A stretch of DNA of 37,735 nt from NCBI GenBank assembly GCA_023399635.1, contig JAEWOP010000230.1, positions 1 to 37,735 of the forward strand, in the 5' to 3' direction. Positions within the stretch are counted from its first letter, which is position 1; every line of letters starts with the position of its first letter. This document shows positions 8,649 through 15,633 of this stretch, in pieces. The notes under the pieces are model-generated. The model did not search any database. It was given only the letters and a program-made list of their open reading frames with translations, and was not told the origin of the DNA. The DNA comes from Pseudomonadota bacterium (GTDB lineage: Bacteria > Pseudomonadota > Alphaproteobacteria > Rhizobiales > Rhizobiaceae). Made by a program: the position numbers and the translations under genes.

Positions 8649-8801
8649 TTACTTTCCGTCGTAAAGCTTATGAACCTTGCGAGCTTGTTCTTGTTGCTCC
8701 TTGGCGGATAACCTGCGCTGACGCAGCAGGACATAAACGACCACGGCACCCAGCAGCAATGGGCCTCCAGCGACAACAACCAGCCAAAATACATCCGCCA
8801 T
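8649..8801 (-). CDS. Small membrane protein, 50 residues
   Basis: This encodes a transmembrane segment at about 4-26 (FWLVVVAGGPLLLGAVVVYVLL) and a basic cytoplasmic-type tail containing RQRRLSAKEQQEQARKVHKLYD. A longer frame extends upstream to 9077, but it overlaps the anti-sigma gene and has no support; the ATG at 8801 has AGGA six bases upstream and follows a good general-stress-type promoter. The tail recalls short 'YtxH/SHOCT-like' stress peptides, but no family can be named with confidence. Confidence 0.72.
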   Translation of the reverse strand: MADVFWLVVVAGGPLLLGAVVVYVLLRQRRLSAKEQQEQARKVHKLYDGK

Positions 8802-8839
8802 AATCCGTCCTGTCAGTTCAAGAGGTTGGTGCCACGACG

Positions 8840-8864
8840 AACCACAGACGAGGGCCAATGTTCC
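8840..8864 (-). promoter_or_regulatory. Candidate general-stress (EcfG/RpoE2-type) promoter
   Basis: Read on the minus strand, GGAAC (8864-8860) is followed after exactly 16 bases by GGTT (8843-8840), matching the alphaproteobacterial general-stress consensus GGAAC-N16/17-cGTT at all but the least conserved base. It stands 39 bases ahead of the ATG at 8801, between the anti-sigma gene and the small-protein genes. It would give those genes transcription independent of the upstream sigma factor. Confidence 0.65.
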
Positions 8865-8943
8865 TGGAAATTTGGAAAGCAAGCAGATGGGACAAAAATC
8901 GCCTGTCGGATGAGGCGCTGAAGCAACGCTCAGACGGTGGATT

Positions 8944-9648
8944 TCATCGCGGAAATTTCGCCAGCCCTTTGGCCAAGATCGGTCCGGTCGGTCTGCCTGT
9001 CGGCGATCCTCCCGCTTGTTCGAGCGTGATCTCGTATAGCTGGTTGTCACGCGGGGTGGGCAATGCGGGTCCATCAAGGCGAGCCGAGCGAACGCCTTTC
9101 AGCAATCCGAGCGAAACAGGCCCAATTTCTCGAGACGGAAGCGTCCATACCTCTATCGTCTTATCGTTCGGCACCGCAAAGTCGGCCAGTATACGGATCA
9201 TCGCCCGTTCATCGCCAAAGTCCTCGACAACCGCCTGAATATCTCCAGCCTCATTGATCAAAACGGCGACGACAAGCGGCTCCGCCTTGTGAATGAGGCT
9301 GTATCCAAGACCGATGGCAAGCAACAATGCGGCGGCAATTGACGAAAGCGCAGCGATCTTCCAGCCTTTGCTGTTATTGTCATTCGCGAGCGTGGAAACA
9401 GACATGTAGCGGGTCACAGGCTGCGAAGTCAGCCCAGATTCAATGCGATGCCACAGGCTCTCGTTGACGGTTGCCGGTGTGATAGCGGTGTCGAGCGGCA
9501 GGAAACGCTCACGGCTTGCAGCAATCGCGGCCTTGAGTTCGGAATCTCGTTCCATGGCGTCCTCGATTTCCGCGGCGGCGGTGCTTTCGGTCAAGCCCAA
9601 CACATACTCGTCAGCGAGGTTCGGTATATCCTTGCGGTCGTAGATCAT
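8944..9648 (-). CDS. RskA-type anti-sigma factor
   Basis: This 234-residue inner-membrane protein is predicted to hold the upstream ECF sigma factor inactive. The cytoplasmic N-terminal part (about 1-90) carries the ADEYVLGLTE motif typical of this group. It has no Cys or His-x3-Cys-x2-Cys zinc motif, so it belongs to the zinc-free type. One membrane segment lies at about 95-117, followed by an extracytoplasmic RskA domain with IEVWTLPSREIGPVSLGLL and the closing motif EQAGGSPTGRPTGPI. The chosen ATG overlaps the sigma stop codon (ATGA), which indicates translational coupling; a GTG three codons earlier (9657) is the alternative. The signal that releases the sigma factor is not evident. Confidence 0.93.
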   Translation of the reverse strand: MIYDRKDIPNLADEYVLGLTESTAAAEIEDAMERDSELKAAIAASRERFLPLDTAITPATVNESLWHRIESGLTSQPVTRYMSVSTLANDNNSKGWKIAALSSIAAALLLAIGLGYSLIHKAEPLVVAVLINEAGDIQAVVEDFGDERAMIRILADFAVPNDKTIEVWTLPSREIGPVSLGLLKGVRSARLDGPALPTPRDNQLYEITLEQAGGSPTGRPTGPILAKGLAKFPR

Positions 9649-10190
9649 CCCATGCACTCCCGAAGCGTCAGAAGCCCGCGCCTGATCCAGGATTTCGCTG
9701 TGCCAAGTGGAACGCGCAGCCTTCCGGCGATCTCGCCGTGAGAATAGCCTCCAACATAGGCCATCAGAATACCGTGCCGCTTTGTCTCATCGAGCGATCC
9801 CAGGCATTCGCGCAGGCGCGATTGTGTGTCCAGACGGTGCCACGCACCCATGATCGCGTCTGCCTGTTCGGCTTCCTGAAGCGCTTCTACCTCTTCGACC
9901 GAATGTTCAAGTTTGCCATCCCGCAGGAGATTGAGCGCTCTGTTTCGAACAATGGCATAAATCCATCCGCGCGCGGAGCCACGGTCCGCACTGTATTGAT
10001 AAGCGTGGGTCCATATTCGGATAAAGGCTTCCTGCACGACCTCTTCGGCAAGTTCGCGACGTCCAACGATGCGTTGCGCCACGGCGACCAACCGCCCGGC
10101 CTCCTGATCGAAAATTCGGCGTAATGCCGAACGGTCACCCTTAGCGCAGGCAGCAAGCGCCTTATCCAGATCGTCCGGCCCGGAACCCAT
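9645..10190 (-). CDS. ECF sigma factor, SigK-like
   Basis: This 181-residue extracytoplasmic-function sigma factor has only regions 2 and 4. Region 2 (about 25-92) contains AEEVVQEAFIRIW and GWIYAIVRNRALNLLRD, which contact core polymerase and the -10 element. Region 4 (about 126-179) contains the helix-turn-helix YSHGEIAGRLRVPLGTAKSWIRRG that reads the -35 element. AAGGA lies five bases ahead of the ATG. The anti-sigma gene overlaps its stop by four bases. The divergent DUF4394 gene is probably a direct target; both promoters may be marked by the inverted TGCATCCATT sites in the intergenic region. Autoregulation is the norm for such pairs. Confidence 0.95.
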   Translation of the reverse strand: MGSGPDDLDKALAACAKGDRSALRRIFDQEAGRLVAVAQRIVGRRELAEEVVQEAFIRIWTHAYQYSADRGSARGWIYAIVRNRALNLLRDGKLEHSVEEVEALQEAEQADAIMGAWHRLDTQSRLRECLGSLDETKRHGILMAYVGGYSHGEIAGRLRVPLGTAKSWIRRGLLTLRECMG

Positions 10191-10257
10191 TAATATCCTT
10201 CCATGATCCAGCGGTGAAAATCGTCAGCTTTCACGAACTATACCCATCCGGCGATCA

Positions 10258-10300
10258 AATGGATGCATCCTGAGAATTATTTTTACGACCTGCATCCATT
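10258..10300. promoter_or_regulatory. Inverted TGCATCCATT pair between sigma operon and DUF4394 gene
   Basis: AATGGATGCA at 10258-10267 and its exact reverse complement TGCATCCATT at 10291-10300 face outward with a 23-base spacer. Each copy therefore reads TGCATCCATT toward one of the two divergent genes, with 68 bases to the sigma ATG and 88 to the DUF4394 ATG. Eighteen bases beyond each TGCATCC lie TATAG (toward sigma) and GTCTT (toward DUF4394), possible -10 positions. The first copy is also inside the palindrome GGATGCATCC (10261-10270). The likely role is -35 elements of the ECF factor or a dyad operator. Confidence 0.5.
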
Positions 10301-10387
10301 CGCCTCCCTTGCGGTGTCTTCAATGATGAAGGGTCAAGCGCCGAGTGCCTGACGCCTTCTCGAATGTTAAACGCACGGGAGAAAGAC

Positions 10388-11176
10388 ATGAAGACCATCC
10401 TTTTCGCACTGACCGCCTCCGCCGCCTTTGCTGCCATGGCATCGACAGCCTTTTCGGCACCCGTTCTCGGGCTGACGAGTGACAAAACACTTGTCATGTT
10501 CGATACCGCGAAGCCCGCCGTTACAAAGACCATGGAAGTAACCGGCGTCGATAAGCTCGTCGGCATTGATTACCGCCCCGCCAACAAGACAGTGATCGGT
10601 GTTACTGCGGACCATCGTATCGTTACCATCAACCTTGAAAGCGGTGCTGCCACTGATCTCGCAAAAATGGACAAGACGCTGACGGTGACACAGGCTCCGA
10701 TCGTCGTCGATTTCAATCCGGTGGCTGATCGTCTTCGTTTCATGACTGGCACCACCAACCACCGTGTCCATCCTGACACCGGTGCAGTGACGGTCGACGG
10801 TGTCCTGGCCTTCGAAGATGGTGACATGCACAAGGGCGAGACGCCGAACATTGTCGCAGCCGCCTATACCAACTCCATCGGCAAGCCTGAAAAGACCGCA
10901 ATGTACAATATCGATGCGACGATTGGCGCCTTGATCCAGCAGACCAAGCCGAATGACGGCACTTTGAAAGCAATTGGCAAGCTGGGTTTCAAAGACAAGC
11001 CAGCCACCTATGCTTTTGACATTCAGGGCACGGAAGCCGGAAAGAACACTGCCTATCTCGCTGCAAACAAAATGCTTTACACCGTTAATCTCGATACCGG
11101 CAACGCTACCGAAGTAGGCGCTATCACCGGCACGGACAACGAAGTCCGCGACATCGCTGTTCTTCCCGAAATGTGA
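10388..11176 (+). CDS. Exported DUF4394 (beta-propeller-like) protein
   Basis: This is a 262-residue protein with an N-terminal signal peptide of about 23 residues (FALTASAAFAAMASTAFSA, cleavage before PVLGLT). The mature part matches DUF4394: repeating units such as LVGIDYRPANKTVIGVT, VDFNPVADRLRFMTGTTNHR, HPDTGAVTVDG and a closing LDTGNATEVGAITG. That repetition suggests a beta-propeller in the periplasm or outside. The molecular function is unknown. The ATG at 10388 has GGGAG six bases upstream; an in-frame start at 10364 would place extra residues before the signal peptide. Its divergence from an ECF sigma/anti-sigma operon, with shared outward-facing promoter motifs, suggests it is a member of that small regulon. 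Confidence 0.9.
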   Translation: MKTILFALTASAAFAAMASTAFSAPVLGLTSDKTLVMFDTAKPAVTKTMEVTGVDKLVGIDYRPANKTVIGVTADHRIVTINLESGAATDLAKMDKTLTVTQAPIVVDFNPVADRLRFMTGTTNHRVHPDTGAVTVDGVLAFEDGDMHKGETPNIVAAAYTNSIGKPEKTAMYNIDATIGALIQQTKPNDGTLKAIGKLGFKDKPATYAFDIQGTEAGKNTAYLAANKMLYTVNLDTGNATEVGAITGTDNEVRDIAVLPEM

Positions 11177-11187
11177 CACAGGAAGAC

Positions 11188-11223
11188 GGGCGGAGGCTGA
11201 TGACCGGCAATCTGCCTCCGTCC
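11188..11223 (+). terminator. Probable terminator after the DUF4394 gene
   Basis: GGGCGGAGGC (11188-11197) pairs fully with GCCTCCGTCC (11214-11223), with one G-T pair and a 16-base loop, 12 bases past the stop codon. Only a weak T-rich stretch follows, so termination may be partial. Confidence 0.5.
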
Positions 11224-11253
11224 GATTTACTCTTCAAGTAATCAGGCCTCAAT

Positions 11254-11645
11254 TGTCCTTGCGAGCTCGACCTGTCAACGGTCGAGCCGAGCCTTGCAGG
11301 TTTTTGCCGACCTCAGGACAAGATCCAGGTCTGCGGCACTCGCGATGCAATCCTCAACATGCGAGAAGTGCTGGCCATTTTTGTCGAGAGTAGCCCGAAT
11401 CATGGCGCAGTTGCGATCGCCGCAATTACCAGCTGTACAAATACTTCGTATCCCCCGTTTGCTAGTTGCGCTGGCTTGCGCGCCTGGAAAGCGACGGAGC
11501 TTGGCATTCAGCCAGCGGAATGGGTCGAGACCTCACTGGCGCGAGGCTCGCTTACCGCGGAGCGATATCTCCGCCGCGCGGGCTTCCTGCCGATCTGGAA
11601 GCTTTGGGTTTGGGGGTGGTGCGAATGTCACCCGCACCGTGCGAG
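11254..11645 (+). pseudogene. Aconitase (AcnA-type) pseudogene fragment
   Basis: A stop-free but startless frame contains unmistakable aconitase signatures in the right order: ELDLSTVEPSLAGFCRPQDK (about 11263-11322), then AVAIAAITSCTNTSYP, including one cysteine that ligates the 4Fe-4S cluster (Cys codon at 11434), then VETSLARGSLTAERYLRRAG. Just after AGFLP the expected continuation (ADLEALGLGVV) moves to another frame at about 11590, showing a frameshift. The following cluster cysteines are lost and the segment between the first two motifs is shorter than usual. A real aconitase has about 900 residues, so under 15 percent is left. This is a dead relic of a second aconitase or 2-methylisocitrate dehydratase gene. 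Confidence 0.88.
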
Positions 11646-11899
11646 GATCGGCTTTGAGGAAAAAGGCCTCCTTCCGTTCCGGTCGAATAAGTCCCACCCA
11701 AATTTGGGCACTAAGTCCCAATCGATGAACCCCTCCGCATAATGAGTGTTGATTGTTTGGAAGTTGTCGCTCGAGGAACTCCAGCCGGAAACGATCCGGA
11801 GAACTCGACACAAGCCAATCATGGGCGCATTTCGCGCCCGGCGTCTCGGATACGCAATCGATCGCACAGCATCTGATTGCAGAACGTAAAGAGGATAAG

Positions 11900-12094
11900 A
11901 TGGACCAGAGCTTACGACCCGAGCCTTACACCGTTGAGCAACTTCAACAAAAATACTCTCTGAGCATTTCGAAGGCAGTCGACATTCTGGATCACTGTAA
12001 CGGAGACAGGGCCCTGATCGACAAAATGTTGAAGAGATGCCACCAGAAGCAGCTCGATGCTCATCCGAAAAGCGATACGGACGGGAGCTGCTGA
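11900..12094 (+). CDS. Small conserved-looking protein, 64 residues
   Basis: This is a hydrophilic, mostly helical small protein (EPYTVEQLQQKYSLSISKA and a second helix around DRALIDKMLKR). The layout, a Tyr-x-x-x-x-x-x-Lys segment, a turn with a helix-start Ser, then a second helix, recalls small rhizobial DUF3606-type stress proteins, but the match is too weak to name. GAGGA is five bases ahead of the ATG. A longer frame from 11753 runs through an unsupported region after the aconitase relic. There is no signal peptide or membrane segment. Confidence 0.6.
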   Translation: MDQSLRPEPYTVEQLQQKYSLSISKAVDILDHCNGDRALIDKMLKRCHQKQLDAHPKSDTDGSC

Positions 12095-12334
12095 CGCTTA
12101 CTTTTGAGACGACGTTGCTTTTTTGGTCGCGCTGGACCAGCGGGAAAGTGCGGGGTTTCTTCACTTTGTTTTACGCGCGGATCTTGTGCAACCATCACGT
12201 CAGTCGCTTTTAGACGGCGATTATTTCAGAACAAGCGGGTTCAAGACTACCCCAGGTCAGTTCTCAACTGAGCCAAACTCTGGCAGCCTGTGCAGAGATA
12301 ATTGGTTCGCGTCCATTCCGGCAGGACGGCAGAT

Positions 12335-12889
12335 ATGGAGAACGGAGTGCGTACAAGAAGAAACATGCTTAAGTACCTCTTCACCTTTCCCATGGTCGGA
12401 CGGCCCGTGGTTGCGTTGATCGCTGTCCAACTCTTGCAGGCCGCCGGTGTTCGGGTTGCTGTCGCTCAAGGTAATGGCGGCGGCAACGGTAACGGGAATA
12501 ACGGTGGCAATGGCGGAGGAAACAACGGCGGCGGCAATGGAAACGGAAATGGCGGTAGTAACAGCGGCGGAAACGGAAGCGCAAACGGTGGCGGCAACGG
12601 CAATGGCGGCAGCAATGATGGCGGACATGGAAATGGAGGTGGCAAAGGGAACGGAAACGAGAGCGGAAGCGGAAGCGGGAAAGCACCAGATCCTGGAGCA
12701 GCCGGAAATTCCGGTCAGAACCGGGCTGGCGTTCAGCAGTCTGGCCAGGCTCTCGAAGTGCGCCACGCCAATGGCATCACCGAGACTTTACGAAAAGGCC
12801 GGTATTCGATGCGCGACAATAAGGGCCGTGTCATCGTTGATCGGCTTGCGACGGTCAAGGATCGTTCAAGGTTTCAGGGCTCACGCTGA
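12335..12889 (+). CDS. Exported Gly/Asn-rich repeat protein
   Basis: This protein of about 184 residues has a basic N-terminus (MENGVRTRRN), a hydrophobic export segment and a likely cleavage site after VAVA. The next about 75 residues are low-complexity repeats of Gly-Asn-Gly, Gly-Gly-Asn-Gly and Ser variants. The C-terminal 46 residues are a normal folded-looking domain (ALEVRHANGITETLRKGRY, then DNKGRVIVDRLATVKDRSR), which I have seen at the ends of other Rhizobiales Gly-rich exported proteins. It probably belongs to the cell surface or periplasm. The alternative start at 12365 gives a shorter signal peptide. Its 3' end overlaps the convergent response-regulator gene by 16 bases. No function is known. 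Confidence 0.78.
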   Translation: MENGVRTRRNMLKYLFTFPMVGRPVVALIAVQLLQAAGVRVAVAQGNGGGNGNGNNGGNGGGNNGGGNGNGNGGSNSGGNGSANGGGNGNGGSNDGGHGNGGGKGNGNESGSGSGKAPDPGAAGNSGQNRAGVQQSGQALEVRHANGITETLRKGRYSMRDNKGRVIVDRLATVKDRSRFQGSR

Positions 12890-13521
12890 GCAGAGATACG
12901 ATCTCTCCAAAGAAGTGCCGCCTCCGTGCGATTGCTGACCTTTAACTTGGCAAAAATCCTTGTCACGTGATGCTTCACCGTTTTCTCGTGGAGACCCAGT
13001 TTGCGGGCGACAAGCTTGTTGCTCATTCCGATGGCGATGAGGTCCATGACTTGCCGCTCTCTTCTGCTCAGATCCTGACGCTGCTCGATCAGTTCCGATG
13101 CGGCCTTTCTTTCAGCCAGCAACTTGGCGCCCAGTTCGGGTGGAATGTAACGCCCGCCGTCTGCGATGGTCCGCAGCATCTGTACCAGCTCACGAGAGCC
13201 GACGCCTTTCAAGGCGTATCCCGCCGCGCCCGACTGGATTGCTGTCTGAAGATCATCCACGCTCTCAGATGCTGTGAGAATGAGAATTCGAATGGACGGA
13301 GACAGGCTCAATATGGATTTGATCGCCGCTAGGCCGTTGCCGGGCATCGAGATATCCAGAAGGATGATGTCCGGCGCTAATCTGGTCGCAAGGGCTAGTG
13401 CGTCGTCGGCGTTTTCTCCTTCGCCCAGGACGTCGAAACCACACTCTTTCAGGCTCTGCGATACACCCGAGCGAAACATCGGGTGATCATCAACGATGAC
13501 GACCTTTATATTTTCTGTCAT
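12874..13521 (-). CDS. NarL/LuxR-family response regulator
   Basis: This 215-residue regulator has a receiver domain at about 5-120, with acidic pocket D11-D12, phospho-acceptor Asp56 (LLDISMPG), Thr83 and Lys105. A LuxR-type helix-turn-helix follows at about 148-210: LSRRERQVMDLIAIGMSNK, then LGLHEKTVKHHVTRIFAKLKV. It is the partner of the histidine kinase whose stop codon overlaps this ATG by four bases (ATGA), so the pair should be translationally coupled. The target genes are unknown; the neighbouring exported Gly-rich gene is a candidate from position only. Confidence 0.95.
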   Translation of the reverse strand: MTENIKVVIVDDHPMFRSGVSQSLKECGFDVLGEGENADDALALATRLAPDIILLDISMPGNGLAAIKSILSLSPSIRILILTASESVDDLQTAIQSGAAGYALKGVGSRELVQMLRTIADGGRYIPPELGAKLLAERKAASELIEQRQDLSRRERQVMDLIAIGMSNKLVARKLGLHEKTVKHHVTRIFAKLKVSNRTEAALLWRDRISAQREP

Positions 13522-14888
13522 GGATCGCTCACATCGACGGTGTTCAGTCTCATGGTGAGGTGCGTTCCGCGTGCCGATGTCTGCACTTCGAAACGGCCTC
13601 CCAGACTTTCAATTCGTTCTTTAAGGCCTGACAACCCGATGCAATCGGGTCCAATCTCGTCGAACGAAAAACCACTGCCGCCGTCTGAAACAGTAGCGAC
13701 GATCTCTGTGCCTTCCTGTCGGAGTGACACGCATTGATTTGTTGATGCTGCGTGGCGCCAACCGTTGTTCAGACCCTCCTGGACGAACCGATAAGCGCAG
13801 ATTTTAACGGGAACTCCGACTTGCGCGTTCACATCCTCAATTGAGGTCGTTATTCGCGTACCAGCACGGGACTGATGATGTTCAACTGCCCGACCAACAA
13901 CGTCTTCGATGGGCAGATTTTCTATATCCGGCAAAACAAGGCCGCGGCAGATGTTGCGGATATCCCGGATAGCTTCATCCAGACTGGCCTTGATCGATGT
14001 CGTCTCGGATTCTCGTTCATTCCGACTTGTCTGGTCACTGACGAGCTTCTCGCTGTCCACCCGAAGTGCTGCGTAGGCGATGAGCTGTGCAGGCCCATCG
14101 TGCAGATCGGCACCGATCTTGCGCAACAGCCGCTCGTTCAAGGCCACCGTGCGCTGCGATCCTTTCTGCACGCGACGCGCCAGGTCCTCGATCTCACGCA
14201 GTTGATGCCGGATCATCCTGCTGCCCTTGAGCACAATTGTGGAAAGAACGGCGAAAAATGCAGAGGCAACCGCGATGACGACGATCCAGCTCTTCCAGCG
14301 CGCTCGCGCCAGGCTTTTTTCAAGATCCGTTGCCCGCTCGTAAAACTCTGCGACGGCAACCACCTCTCCCGACCATGGCTGCAAGACGGGATTATATATC
14401 TCCAGGAGGGGTTCCCCGAGCGCTCGCTCCGCCTCGCTCTCTGGGTCTCCTGCCTCTTCGAAATTTGCGACGAGCTCGCCAGCGAACGCTTTTGTCCTGT
14501 TTTCGCCAGGCGGCACGACCATGTTCATCAGCCGCTTGTCGTTCGAGTAGATAATGGTTCCGTCTTTCGTCCACAGCCGGAAGGAAACCAGTCGTCTGCC
14601 CAGTGCACCCTGTCCCAGAGTTTCATCCAGCGTTCGTTCGATGGAATCGTCGAGTTTTGCCGCGCGGGTAAGATCCGGCAGGATAGGCGCAATGATGCTG
14701 TCGACATAAAGCGCGGTTGTCGAGCCTGCATTCCTTGTTACAGTCTCAACAATCTGATCTGTCACCAGCAATCCAATCAAAACCGTCGCACCCAACGTAA
14801 CAAGACCGCCGGCGAGGAAAAACTGTTGGGCGAGTGACAATGAGCCCAAGGTCTTCGATGAAAGACGAGTGAGTGTGCGACCTGACAT
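13518..14888 (-). CDS. Two-component sensor histidine kinase, NarX/UhpB type
   Basis: This is a 456-residue inner-membrane kinase. TM1 is at about 23-45, a sensory region at about 46-199 (it contains FRLWTKDGTIIYSND, a PAS/Cache-like element), and TM2 at about 200-220. A HAMP-like linker and a HisKA_3-type dimerisation helix with phospho-accepting His263 in DLHDGPAQL follow. The HATPase domain has an N-box FVQEGLNNGWRHA, G1 box SDGGSGF and G2-like GLSGLKERIESLGG. The domain order and H-box place it in the family that pairs with LuxR-type regulators, and its gene overlaps that of the regulator downstream. The signal is unknown. Confidence 0.94.
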   Translation of the reverse strand: MSGRTLTRLSSKTLGSLSLAQQFFLAGGLVTLGATVLIGLLVTDQIVETVTRNAGSTTALYVDSIIAPILPDLTRAAKLDDSIERTLDETLGQGALGRRLVSFRLWTKDGTIIYSNDKRLMNMVVPPGENRTKAFAGELVANFEEAGDPESEAERALGEPLLEIYNPVLQPWSGEVVAVAEFYERATDLEKSLARARWKSWIVVIAVASAFFAVLSTIVLKGSRMIRHQLREIEDLARRVQKGSQRTVALNERLLRKIGADLHDGPAQLIAYAALRVDSEKLVSDQTSRNERESETTSIKASLDEAIRDIRNICRGLVLPDIENLPIEDVVGRAVEHHQSRAGTRITTSIEDVNAQVGVPVKICAYRFVQEGLNNGWRHAASTNQCVSLRQEGTEIVATVSDGGSGFSFDEIGPDCIGLSGLKERIESLGGRFEVQTSARGTHLTMRLNTVDVSDP

Positions 14889-15035
14889 AGTGACACGCGT
14901 GCCTGTGACTTTGCCGCCGAGGGTCAGCCCAGCGAACTTCAGACAACAGTAAATTATGATCTCGAGGACGGAAAGCGAAGCCTGAAGGCATGAAGATTTT
15001 TATTTCTGAAAATACTAATTTATTCCCAGGAAAAG

Positions 15036-15062
15036 GCCTGCCGGGAAGAAAACCCGGCAGGC
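15036..15062 (-). terminator. Intrinsic terminator of the minus-strand DUF1236 gene
   Basis: A perfect 10-base stem, GCCTGCCGGG (15036-15045) with CCCGGCAGGC (15053-15062) and a 7-base loop, begins 8 bases past the stop codon. On the minus strand it is followed by CTTTTCC. It separates the DUF1236 gene from the histidine-kinase operon. Confidence 0.85.
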
Positions 15063-15069
15063 AATGCCA

Positions 15070-15465
15070 TCAGTTGATAACCTGCACGACTTTGCGCGTG
15101 GTCGGTTCAACGATTACTCGCTGCTTGTTGACGATGGCATAAGAATATTTCGGTTCGTCCGGAACCTGATGAATGACCACAGTCGAAGGAAGCGGCTCGC
15201 CCACAACGACCTTTTCCTTCACGACAACTGTCTCGGCCGGCATCGGAGCCTCCCGAACATAGGTAACGACGCGCGGGGGCGGCGGATCGATAGCTGTGCC
15301 TGCGACGGCGCCCACGACGCCACCAACGGCTGCGCCGACCGGGCCGCCTACGATTGCCCCGGTAATCGCGCCGCCAGCGGCGCCGGTCACAGTCGATTCC
15401 TGAGCCTGAGCTCCGCCGGCGACCAGTATTGCGAACGTGAGGAAAGAAAGCTGTTTCATCTGCAT
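15070..15465 (-). CDS. Exported DUF1236 protein with Gly/Ala-rich segment
   Basis: This 131-residue protein has a signal peptide of about 22 residues (LSFLTFAILVAGGAQAQ). It continues with a Gly/Ala/Val-rich stretch (GAAGGAITGAIVGGPVGAAV) resembling glycine-zipper segments that insert in membranes. The C-terminal DUF1236 domain carries the marks VVVGEPLPSTVVIHQVPDEP, YSYAIVNKQRVIVEPTTRKV. The start at 15465 is chosen because GGAGG stands seven bases upstream; a second ATG lies two codons later. DUF1236 is common in Rhizobiales envelopes, function unknown. It is divergent from a second DUF1236 gene, and both have GGAAC-type boxes in the shared spacer. Confidence 0.88.
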   Translation of the reverse strand: MQMKQLSFLTFAILVAGGAQAQESTVTGAAGGAITGAIVGGPVGAAVGGVVGAVAGTAIDPPPPRVVTYVREAPMPAETVVVKEKVVVGEPLPSTVVIHQVPDEPKYSYAIVNKQRVIVEPTTRKVVQVIN

Positions 15466-15503
15466 GGGTGTTCCTCCTTCAGGCAGAATTTCTACAGCCA
15501 AAC

Positions 15504-15529
15504 AATATTTTTCGATCTGCATCAGTTCC
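15504..15529 (-). promoter_or_regulatory. Weak general-stress-type promoter for minus-strand DUF1236 gene
   Basis: On the minus strand GGAAC (15529-15525) is followed 19 bases later by TT (15505-15504), fitting the loose rhizobial RpoE2 pattern GGAAC-N18/19-TT but lacking the usual G of cGTT. It is 39 bases ahead of the start codon. Confidence 0.35.
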
Positions 15530-15554
15530 GGGCATAGGACTTTGTGCCCTGTCT

Positions 15555-15579
15555 GGAACACTTTCCGCGCAATTTGCTT
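15555..15579 (+). promoter_or_regulatory. Weak general-stress-type promoter for plus-strand DUF1236 gene
   Basis: GGAAC (15555-15559) is followed 18 bases later by TT (15578-15579), with GCTT where cGTT is expected. It stands 55 bases ahead of the ATG at 15634. Confidence 0.35.
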
Positions 15580-15633
15580 GAAATCCCACCTGCAACCGCA
15601 GGCAAAAAGCAACACTTGCCAAGGTGGAATGAT

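Noticed and set aside
8802..9077. N-terminal extension of the 50-residue membrane protein up to 9077
   Set aside because: It overlaps the anti-sigma gene, is rich in Arg/Pro as out-of-frame reads are, and the inner ATG has a proper ribosome site and promoter.
10367..11179. A 270-codon minus-strand frame opposite the DUF4394 gene
   Set aside because: The sense strand has a signal peptide, family motifs and a ribosome site; the antisense translation has none.
12475..12690. Repetitive GGC/AAC-rich DNA that could be taken for a tandem repeat or CRISPR-like array
   Set aside because: There are no fixed-length repeats and spacers; it is the coding sequence of the Gly/Asn-rich protein.
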